From Codonopsis lanceolata (taxonomy: Eukaryota > Streptophyta > Magnoliopsida > Asterales > Campanulaceae): a stretch of DNA of 64,000 nucleotides. The notes under the pieces are model-generated. The model saw only the letters and a list, made by a program, of their open reading frames with translations. It was not told where the DNA came from and ran no database searches. The position numbers and the translations under genes were made by a program. Each line of letters begins with the position of its first letter. Positions within the stretch are counted from its first letter, which is position 1. Below are positions 55,619-64,000 of this stretch, piece by piece. The stretch covers positions 60,208,744 through 60,272,743 of the forward strand of contig CM028381.1 in NCBI GenBank assembly GCA_013146195.2, in the 5' to 3' direction.

Positions 55619-58600
55619 TGTAAAACCCTGAAATACTGCTTGCTTGTGATATGCATGAATTCATATATTTATAATCATGATGAATATGTTCATTTAGCTC
55701 CCGGTTGTGTATAGAGTCAATAGCATGATCATTGACGTTGTTGGAGATGCATGTATGCATTTTTCTTTCGCGAGATGTGTTGAATCTCGGGCTTACGTTT
55801 TATGTGATTAACACATGGAAAATTGTTAGAAGGCATTTATAACATCATTAACATGCCTTGGTTATTGGTTAGATGCTTGTTGCATTGTGGGTTGGGTTGC
55901 TAGTTTGATTTTAGCGTTAACCCTTTTCAGTTTAACTTTTCCGGTCGTCGTTCGGGAGAGTTCTGCCTGGTTTCTTGGCCTTGTTTTGATGGGGTTTGAG
56001 GCTTGATTACTTTGGTTATGGTTTGGAGGTTATTAAGGTTGATTTATAGACCATTTTTGGCTTGGAAGGACTTGGGATTGAATGCGGGAGAGTCCGGGAC
56101 CGAGCAAGGAAAGCAGAAAACATGGAAAGCTGGAAAACAAGTGATGCGCCGCATCAAGCAATTAGATGCGACCGCAAGGTCCTTATTTCAGACTTACGGG
56201 ATTTTGGTTTGGTCTGTGCGCTGTCCGAACGTTTTGGCCTATTAAACCCAACTTAAACCTATTCTAACCTCACTTAATTAGCCTAAGACTAATCCTAATC
56301 ACCTATTAAGAGAATTAGGGGGTAATTAGTGATTTGATTAGTGAACTAATCCCCCTTATAAAACCCAAAAATCTGCCGCACTCTTCTTCAGTTCGACAGA
56401 ATATTGCGACTTCTCCCTTTGCGTTCCTGCGACCACTTCAGCCAAGACGCAAGTGAGGGCTTGAGGGGGGCGATTCTAGGGCTTCAAGAGGCTAAGCTTG
56501 GAAGCCATAGCTGGGTGTCTTCTTCTCCATCTAACCCGCAAGATTGAAGAGAGCGGAGTGAGAAGAAACGGGTTCATCGTTGAGTTCGAGTTTGGGCAGT
56601 TTGTAGGGCTGAGAAATTGTAAGTTTCTACCTCTCTTCCCTTGATTTTTGAGCTCCATTGACCCTAGGGAAACAGCCATTCGTGGTATTTGAGGTCAATG
56701 GAAGCCATTGTTAGGGTTATAGAATATGTATGAACCCTAGGTTTTCAATTGAATGCTAGAACTCAATTGGCCTATGTGAGACTATGATATTTGTAAAATT
56801 CATGCTCTAACTAGCCTAATGAACTTGTTTATGTTGATTGACAATGTGGATTAATGTTGGTTTGGATGAGATGCTTGGAGGGTGTCTTGCCTAATTTTGA
56901 TTAGCTTGCAAAAATTAATGATGTGAGCATGATTAGAATGTTTTATATGTTTAGTAGAGCATATTAAATTATATTGTGTGAATTAATCATGAATTGGAAA
57001 TTATTGGTTGGTATGGTGACTTGAATAAATTTATAACCAAGATGTTTAATTTGTTCTAAGTTACCTTGTTAATCGTTTTGTGGGGTTTATGTGAGGGTAT
57101 TGATCGTCGGGTTTATGGTTTTGACGATAGATATGAATGTAGGGGATGATGAAGCCTAAGCTTCTATTCCTTGAAATTTCGAAAACTTAGATTGAACTCA
57201 ACGGAGTTAACCTTTGGGTTAGTTTGAATCCTAGGAACTATGATTTTAAGTCCTATGGAATCTTGGGTAGAATTCATGGAGGTCGAGCCTCCAAGAAGTT
57301 TAAGGTGTGTGAAGCACACTTGATTATGAGAACTTATATGATTCTCGGTTGTGATGTTTATGCTAGTTGTGGATAAATTGCATGACTAGTTTGATGGTAG
57401 AGTGTTTACCTACTTGTTTTGAGCATATGAGTATATATTACTTGTGCTTGGGTTTTGAGTCCAGCTGCCGTCGGTCTGTTGAGTCTTTGGTGGGTTGATA
57501 CATCGTCCTCACGAATTATGGGGTTCGTGATCGCGATGTATCGCCGTGCCGGGTTGCACACACCCCTCCATCGATGGCCACGGTGGGGAAGTAGTTTATC
57601 TTAGTTGTAGTAATACACATGACTTTGATAACTATGGAACTCGAGAGCGGAGATCTGCTCGGGGACGTCGATATCTACGAGAGGGATATCGAGGACACAT
57701 AAGGGTTTTGCACGTGTTTTTGCAGGAGCGACACGCGCAGAGGAATTTTGGTAATGGTATCATATCCCTAATATATATGAATTGGTTTCACAAGTGCTTA
57801 AGTGAATAACGTGCTTAGTGAATTGGATATGATATGAAGTTGATGGTTTTGGTTTCCTTACATGTTATACTTAATAGATAACATATTGATTAATGTTGTA
57901 AGCATGTATGCTATCACATGAATTTATTGGAATGTTGTTTTATGCCAAAGGTATAAATTATTATTGTTAAGACAAAAATGACTTGACATGAATTTATGAT
58001 GACATGTTATACTAGGATGATAACATATTTATTTAATGTTGAGCATGAATGCCATACATGATTTATTATGAGGTTATTTCATGACAATAGCATGATATAT
58101 TTATGATTGAGCATTATGCCATGGTAGGAAGTTATGGTTAGTAACTTACTAAGTCATTGTGACTTACTGTTATTTGTTGGTTGTTTTTCCCTAGATCCGA
58201 GCCGAGTTAGCGGATCCAAGTAAATCAGGAAGGTTACTTTGGCAAGGAAGTCTTTTGGACAAGGTTGCTACTTAGATGACTTCTTTTGTTTTTGGTGAGG
58301 TCGTTGGGAAGATGAAGTTATGTAAACTTCATTATTGGGTAGCAAGCCTTTATGTGTTTGTAATGATGTAATTATGTGTTAGTTTATTCTTTTGGTAGCC
58401 GACAAGTAAAAGTCGTGCTTGATGTATATTGGTAGTTAAACTTCCATATATTTTCTGATTGCTAGTACCTATAACTGCTAGTATTTATTTTGTTGGTAGC
58501 CGACTGGTTTTAGTCGTGCGTGGTTAATTGGTGTTTATGTTTAGCATGTTAAATTGCTAGTTTAATGTGATGTTTGTTCTCCGGCATGTATTTAGCCGTT

Positions 58601-58967
58601 GAGTTGTTGGACTAGAGTCTTAGACTTAGTTTAATGTTGGGTTCCGGCCGTAGTTTCGCCGATGACTTGGTTTATATTATGCTTATTATTGAATTGCATA
58701 ACAGGGAGTTTGTTCTACGTGCCCAATGTTGCGGCACGCGAATCGAATTTTTGGACCGAGAGATTAATCATCTCTTTGGTTGTTTTAGTTTGAGCTTGTT
58801 AGTTCGGGCGCCACTGTTGTATTATAATTCGCTTCCGCATATGTTTTAAGTTGTCGGTGTATCGCCGTTATGGCCCTACCCATGATTTGCTATGTGTGTG
58901 TTATTATTTGTTCCCCTGGTGGCACGACCTTGGGATTCCGTCTTGGAATCCGGGTCGGGTCGCCACA
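55619..58967 (+). mobile_element. 3' LTR of Tekay element (family B)
   Basis: 3,349 bp, TGTAAAACCCTGAAATACTG to GGGTCGGGTCGCCACA. A TATA box TATAAAA lies at 56357-56363 and the conserved palindrome at 57509-57530. It is the best reference for family B because both ends are intact. Confidence 0.88.
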
Positions 58968-59275
58968 CCGATGGTTTGTTGCGTGTGTCTAATGTTGCGT
59001 CACGTGAGTCGAATTTTTGGGCCGAGAAATTTACTATCTCTTTGGTTGTTCTTATTTCAGAGCTTGTTAGCTCGGGTCCCATTTTGTTTTTGCTTCCGCA
59101 GGTTTTGGTTTTTATTATTTTGTATCGCCGTTATGGCTTTACTTTCCTGTTTCGAGCTTGATGGCTCATCTCTTGACTCGCACCATTATGCTTAGCAGGT
59201 GCTTGTATGTCTCTTAGCTTGTCCTGACGGCACGACCTTGGGATCTCGTCTTGGGATTCGGGTCGGGTCGTCCCA
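58968..59275 (+). mobile_element. 3' end fragment of another Tekay-type LTR
   Basis: A second LTR ending follows directly: 'gttgcgtcacgtgagtcgaa', 'agcttgttagctcgggtccc' and finally 'gggtcgggtcgtccca'. The ending resembles family A more than B. It corresponds to about the last 300 bp of an LTR and has no start in the window, so it is a truncated neighbour that lies against the host gene remnant. Confidence 0.7.
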
Positions 59276-60600
59276 GCATCACATCGGTTAACTCAAACTT
59301 GATCACCAACTGAAAAAAGGCCAATCTCCCACTCAAAGAACAATGAGGTTCAAGATAAACCCACTACATGGACTCTACTATTATGTGCGAGCAGAAAAAA
59401 TCTGGAAATAGTACCTTGTTTTAGCCTTCCGACATTTGGAAGAATCTCAATGTAGCAGGTGTCCTTGAATGACGTCACTACAAAATATTTGACACCATAC
59501 TGCAACAAAAAAACTGACTAGCATTAGACTCTAGGGAAATCTTCTGAATATGTCTACAATTCCTACACAGCTACCAATATATAATTCATGCAACATCCAG
59601 TTAATGCTTCCAGTTACACTTGTATATTCATCAAGCTCCACGTGTTTTAATATCGGAGTCTAGCATATGTACTGAAACTGCTACTACTATTCATATCAAT
59701 TATTTACATTAGTAATTTGAAGATACATAACTCCTATATTTGAAATGGTGAAATGTTCAGGAAATATAAACCATTAAGGACACTAGCAATTAATATTAAT
59801 CATCTCCAATTTCGAGAGATGTTGCGACAAGGCATACATAGAAACCTTAATGTATCACTATAACAAGAAAATGAATGTAGTTGAGATGTAGAATTGTACC
59901 AAATCTACAGCAGCCTGCAAGGTGACATGATCACCCGACTCGCCAATCCTTTTGGTAGACGTATTATCGTGAAACAAACTCGTCTTTCTAACATACTCAT
60001 GTAGTATTTGTGATTGTTCACTATTTCGTTGGTGGTGGCAATTGGAATCAAGAGAGTGATAAGGAATTTCGTTGGTGCGAAGAGGTAACAACATGAGAGC
60101 TCATTTGGTTCATGTGAATTGTGACCAAGGTTTAAAATACTAGTAGAAAGCATACATCACCACCATGAGTTTCTCAATATCTTAACATAATCATGGATAT
60201 ATAGCAACTATTTCCCAAGTTTATGGATATTACTTGCTAAATATTATTAGTAATCTAATAAACTGTTAAAGATCTAAAAAGTGGAATTAAAATGCATGTT
60301 TCAACTAGTTGTATTGCAAAAAAGTAAAACAAATATGAATTTCTAGAATCATAATTATCTATGGACTACTTGCATACACATTAGATTGTGCTAATAGATG
60401 CCTTCAAATAATAAGGTGAACCGGAAGTTACTCCCCTTGGAACGTATAAGAAGGTACTAACCTGATAGTTACCATCCCCTAGATGCAGTCTATAGAAAAA
60501 GAAGAATCATTTTACTCATCAAATTTTTAAAAGCAATGCAACTTTCTCAATTAGTAGATTGATATTTATAGAGCACGTGCTCCACACGGGTTCTTTTGGT
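59276..60600 (-). pseudogene. OTU-type deubiquitinase gene remnant, catalytic Cys changed to Tyr
   Basis: Three exon-like pieces with plant splice sites lie on the minus strand. Exon 60489-60462 (28 nt, CTATAG before, GTTAGT after) encodes LHLGDGNYQ, matching the OTU catalytic motif GDGNCQ with Cys replaced by Tyr (TAT). A segment ending at 59900 encodes HEYVRKTSLFHD and RIGESGDHVTLQAAVDL, followed by GTACAA. Exon 59499-59415 (85 nt, TTGCAG before, GTACTA after) encodes YGVKYFVVTSFKDTCYIEIL. The last two read in phase and match the plant OTU block 'GDHVTLQAAAD-(6-8)-TSFKDTCYIEI'. The next exon, which should carry the catalytic His (EVHYNS type), is absent; a Tekay LTR fragment ends at 59275 instead. 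Upstream coding exons were not found. OTU enzymes cleave ubiquitin chains. This copy cannot be active. Confidence 0.7.
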
Positions 60601-60795
60601 AATAGTAGGAGTATAATTTTTAAACTTTTAGGCATTATGATTTAAATGTTGGAATATAAAACCAACATCATTTTCTAACCAATATGAGATACATAATAAT
60701 AATAGTAAAAGTCTTTTATTTTAAAACTTTTGAAGGATACATCTACTATAGTAATAATACTAGTATAAGTCTTTCATCTTAAAACTTTTGAAACC

Positions 60796-61438
60796 TTAAT
60801 ATTATGAAACTTAATTCTGATGGAGCAAGCCGTGGGAATCCGGGTTTCAGTGGGGGTGGAGGTATTATTCGTAACTCTCAAGGTGATATTGTCTATGCTT
60901 ATTCTTCTTTCTATGGTTTTGCCACAAATACTGTAGCGGAATTGAAGGCTCTTGTTCAGGGAGTTCGTTGGTTGCATGCTCATAATTATCGACACTCTAT
61001 TATTGAAATGGATTCCATGACCATTTTCAATTGGCTCACTAAAGGTCATCACCCTCCTTGGTCGGCTTTTTACTATGTTCGCTCTCTTCTCTCCATGCAA
61101 ACAGAATGCCAGTTCACCTTTTGTCATTGTTATCGGGAAGCTAATTATGTTGCTGACAGTCTTGCTAATTTGGCTATTGATCGTGGTTTTGACTCGGATT
61201 TCACTTTGCTTGATAGTCTTCCTTCCTTTATTAAAGGTAATGTAATTTTGGATAGTCGTGGTCTTACTCATGTTCAGATCTCTTAGTCTTTTTGTATCTC
61301 TCTTTTTCGAGGTTAGGCTCCTTTGTCCTCCCATAATAAGGGCCAGGATGGTTGTCCCCCTCAAGTTTGTACATTTTTCTTTAATTAATAAAATCTCACA
61401 GGGTACCGTCCCTGTTTCCTAAAAAAAATAAAATAAAA
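60796..61438 (+). mobile_element. 5'-truncated LINE with 16-bp TSD
   Basis: Identical copies of TAAAACTTTTGAAACC lie at 60780-60795 and 61439-61454. The insert is 643 bp, made of an RNase H coding segment, a short 3' UTR with 'ggatggttgtccccc', and an A-rich tail of AAAAT units. This is the hallmark of target-primed reverse transcription with 5' truncation. It landed within a unit of the tandem array. Confidence 0.92.
60804..61286 (+). CDS. LINE RNase H domain, open and with all catalytic residues
   Basis: An uninterrupted 160-codon frame. The first Met is probably fortuitous, since the LINE ORF2 protein was longer. Motifs of RNase H (RVT_3 type) are LNSDGASRGNPG (Asp6), VAELKALVQGVRWLH (Glu46), IIEMDSM (Asp70) and YREANYVADSLANLA (Asp118), so the D-E-D-D catalytic set is complete. 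It is the C-terminal domain of a plant LINE ORF2 polyprotein. No promoter or RT is present, so expression as a separate protein is unlikely. The lack of stops suggests a young insertion. Confidence 0.8.
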   Translation: MKLNSDGASRGNPGFSGGGGIIRNSQGDIVYAYSSFYGFATNTVAELKALVQGVRWLHAHNYRHSIIEMDSMTIFNWLTKGHHPPWSAFYYVRSLLSMQTECQFTFCHCYREANYVADSLANLAIDRGFDSDFTLLDSLPSFIKGNVILDSRGLTHVQIS

Positions 61439-62954
61439 TAAAACTTTTGAAACCAACATCATTTTTTAATGAATGTGAGATACATTTATTCTACTAATAA
61501 TAATAGTAGAAGTCTTTTATCTTAAAACTCTTAAAGCAAACATTATTTTCTATCTAATATGGGATACTTTTCTTCTATTGTTAGTAAAATAATTTTATCT
61601 ACCAACATTTAAACTAAAATAATTATTTGTAACCAATGAGGAATAAATCATTTTTATTTGTAAGATTTTACTGAAAAACTTTTAAAGCCAACATCAACTT
61701 CTAACAAATGTGAACATATATATATTCTTTTGTTAGTTTAGTAAAAGCCATTTATCTAAATACTTTTTAAACCAACATCAATTTTTAATCAATGTTTGTT
61801 ACATCACTTTTATTGGTAATTATAGTAGAGATCTATCTTACATTGGTTATAAATTAATATTGATTTTATAAATCATTAAAGTACTCACTTAATACTTGTT
61901 GAAAAATTAATGTTTTTAGTGAATAAATTATGCAACTTGAGGCATGAATTTCTTTACATGTCATTTGTTTGTTGGCAAAGGTAATTGTGCAAATGTGTTC
62001 TACTTGGTTAGATCATTAAAATGATATATTTATTTGTATAAATCGAGTTTTGTATGACTAAGATATCAAAGATTAAAGTATGGTGTTAGAAATTGGTCAT
62101 TATACTAAAGTACTCACCCAATGCCAATACAATATATTAATAATATTATCTCATATTGGTTAAGAAATGATGTGATAGTAAAAGTCTTTCTATATAAGAT
62201 TTACACTATTATTAACAATAGAAGAGATTAATAGTAAATGATTAATATCACAATATCATATAAACTATTATTTTTAGCTAATGGTTAGAAAATGAAAAGT
62301 TTCAAGTCAAGTGATGTGGAGACTTGAGAATTCAACAATATCAAAAGTTGGGTAATGTGATATATCTCTTCAATTGATAATAACATAAAAATTATTTTAT
62401 TTAAAAACTTTTATAATCAACATATATTTCTAAATAATGTGGGATATATCTCTTTGTAACCAATGTGAGATACATTATCTATAAACATTTTAAACCAATA
62501 TCACTTTCCTAACCAATGTGAAATACATCTTTTATATTGGTAATAAGTCTTTTATAAAAAGACTTTTAATACATACACCACTCTCTAACTAATGTGGAAT
62601 ACATCTCATCATTTAGTAATAATAGTAGAATTTTTTTATCTTAAAAAAAATCTTAAACCAATATCTTTTTGTATATAATGGGATACATCTTTTCTCTTCT
62701 CTCCTATTGATGATAAACATATATGTTTTTTTTTATCTAAAGACTTTTAAAATTAACATCACTTTTTAAGCAATGTAGGATGTATCTCTTTTATTTGTAA
62801 TAATAGTAATTTAAAACTAACATCAATTTATAGAAAATGTGTGATATATCTCTTATATTGCTAATAATAGTAAAAGTTTTTTTATCTAATCTAAAATAAT
62901 TTAAAATCAACATCATTTTCTAACTAATGTGAGATATACATCTTCTATTGGTAA

Positions 62955-63639
62955 TGATGCGTCCAAAATAATCCTCGGACACACTGGGCTTTGAGTAACT
63001 GGATATCTAGCTTTCAATATATCCTTGTCTTGAGGCCCAAACCTGTCAAAGAGCTAAAACAAACGTTAACTGGGTAAGGGCTTTCCCTGCAAAAGCACTC
63101 CGGCATGATAATCAGAAAACCAACAAGTGCATATAAATTTTGACTGAGTTTAGCTTGAGTAAAAAATTACGTACCTTCCTCCTTCGTTTGGAGGGGTTTT
63201 ATAGCCTTCATGGGAGACTGAATAACTCCCCATTAAATGTCAGCGTGTTTGGCGGGCACATTAACTGCCACGTCCCACACAATGGCCTCATCATGAATGC
63301 TGAAGCGAGTTTCATGGAAATAATTGCCCACGTCCAGGATGAATGTTATTTACATAACCAAGAATGGTAAGCCTGCTCGTTGAACACTTGCTCGCTGGGT
63401 GTTTAGCCCCCAGCTCGTTGCGTCTAGCTCCCAGCTCGTTGTACACTTGCCAACTTGGTATTTAGCCCTCAGATTCTAAGGGATAACTATTAGGCTCTCA
63501 ATCCAAACTGATCAAAGTCTGGCTGGTGCCCGCTTCACAATTTCGACTTGGACTTTGGATTGCACGTGCTTTGCTCATGACTGAAGAAAATGTGCCAAGC
63601 ACGTGTCTCAGGTCTGGGCCTATCGGGCCAGGCAGTTAA
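62955..63639 (-). mobile_element. 3' LTR of a third Tat element (minus)
   Basis: The plus strand starts TGATGCGTCCAAAATAATCC, like E1 at 12416, and ends GGGCCAGGCAGTTAA. The minus-strand start TTAACTGCCTGG corresponds to TGAGCTGCCCGG of E1 with the initial TG mutated. 685 bp. A minus-strand TATA box lies at 63203-63197 (TATAAAA). It ends the tandem array at 62954. Confidence 0.75.
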
Positions 63640-63656
63640 GTAGCCCCCAGCTCCTT
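63640..63656 (-). other. Polypurine tract of third Tat element
   Basis: The minus strand reads AAGGAGCTGGGGGCTAC before the LTR, nearly the same as the E2 tract at 27721-27737. It shows that this LTR is a 3' LTR and that the element interior continues to the right, out of the window. Confidence 0.75.
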
Positions 63657-64000
63657 GTTTGGCGAGTATCTATGCTCGGAGCGAGGAGAAGTATCCTGAA
63701 CTTTCCAAATCTGATCGTTTATAAGATGAATCATTTTGTGGATTCACAAGGGGTTGTCTTCAGCCAAATGTTATAAGTGGGTGCCAGCCTCAAGAGATTT
63801 AACCCTAAAAGGACGGGCTGCCATTAGCCGTCTTACACCGTCACGCGGGCTCATATTCCAAGGCATCATTTAATGCAACGCCTTGGCTTCCGTGCCATAA
63901 TGATGGCTCGAATTGTCCTGGTCACCCCCCAAACGACGGTTTCTCCCACTATAAAACCATAAGTTCATCTTCATTTTGAACTTTCCCAAATTTGTGAAAA
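63657..64000. other. 3' interior of third Tat element, non-coding
   Basis: No coding sequence is visible. A plus-strand TATA-like CACTATAAAACCAT lies at 63948-63961 and could be the promoter of an antisense ORF such as the one in E2; speculative. Confidence 0.35.

Larger units (their letters stand above)
48356..58967 (+). mobile_element. Near-complete Tekay chromovirus element, inactive
   Basis: 5' LTR 48356-51678, PBS 51681-51692, gag-pol 51795-55612, polypurine tract 55606-55618, 3' LTR 55619-58967; total 10.6 kb. The order gag, protease, RT, (RNase H lost), integrase, chromodomain-like tail and the long LTRs identify the Tekay (Del) chromovirus lineage. It is inactivated by a stop in the protease motif, frameshifts throughout and loss of RNase H. 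No convincing TSD is visible (CCTAA / CCGAT), and the 5' LTR has lost its initial TG. Confidence 0.85.
60645..62954 (+). repeat. Degenerate tandem array (~63-96 bp units)
   Basis: At least a dozen diverged units follow the scheme 'accaacatcattttctaacc', 'aatgtgagatacatct', 'attggtaataatagtaaaag', 'tcttttatcttaaaactttt'. Anchors of the 'aacatca' type occur near 60664, 61454, 61538, 61690, 61774, 62419, 62494, 62571, 62659, 62755, 62818 and 62909. Unit length varies, and some units (around 62130) are inverted. The LINE at 60796 interrupts the array and the Tat LTR at 62955 ends it. The array has no coding capacity. Confidence 0.7.

Noticed and set aside
48351..58972. TSD of the Tekay element
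   Set aside because: Flanks CCTAA and CCGAT agree at only three of five positions and the 5' LTR start is mutated; not reported as a duplication.
1..64000. tRNA, rRNA or other RNA genes
   Set aside because: No cloverleaf-like or rRNA-like sequence was recognised by eye; the tRNA-complementary stretches at 12398, 20663 and 51681 are retroelement primer-binding sites. A tRNA scan would be decisive.

Overview
This window is nuclear DNA of a flowering plant, most likely a eudicot with a large, repeat-rich genome. The evidence is layered LTR retrotransposons of plant lineages (Ty1/copia SIRE, Ty3/gypsy Tekay chromovirus, Ty3/gypsy Tat), two LINE tails, Helitron and CACTA ends, Stowaway MITEs, and one decayed host gene with plant-type introns. 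No prokaryotic, plastid or viral gene organisation is present. Two runs of 100 Ns (8723-8822, 40496-40595) are assembly gaps, so order across them is not proven.

Layout. 1-2177: 5' part (minus-strand sense) of a long Tekay LTR, cut by the window edge. 2178-8722: decayed minus-strand SIRE element (gag/protease, integrase, RT/RNase H, extra ORF3). 8823-13033: minus-strand Tat element E1 (RT, protease, gag, PBS, 5' LTR). 13034-14614: non-coding, with a foldback, a Stowaway MITE and microsatellites. 14615-28386: plus-strand Tat-like element E2 without pol, with a sense gag and an antisense intron-containing ORF. Its 5' LTR is split by a SIRE solo LTR (15189-20626), which is itself split by a Tekay solo LTR (16200-20576); a further solo LTR (22974-24705) sits in the intron of the antisense ORF. 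Target-site duplications (TSDs) are readable for three of these insertions. 28387-35532: AT-rich DNA with inverted Helitron-like arms, a CACTA tail, a LINE tail and MITE pieces. 35533-40495: 3' half of a second minus-strand SIRE element. 40596-59275: a pile of long Tekay LTRs around one near-complete but dead Tekay element (48356-58967). 59276-60600: remnant of a host OTU-type deubiquitinase gene, with the catalytic Cys codon changed to Tyr. 60645-62954: degenerate tandem array holding a 5'-truncated LINE. 62955-64000: 3' LTR, polypurine tract and 3' interior of a third Tat element (minus).

I see no intact host gene. Almost every reading frame is a decayed retroelement domain. The main value of the window is its readable insertion history, the antisense gene inside E2, a palindrome shared by diverged Tekay LTRs, and the OTU pseudogene. 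Percent identities are by-eye estimates, and domain family names come from motif recognition, not from searches.
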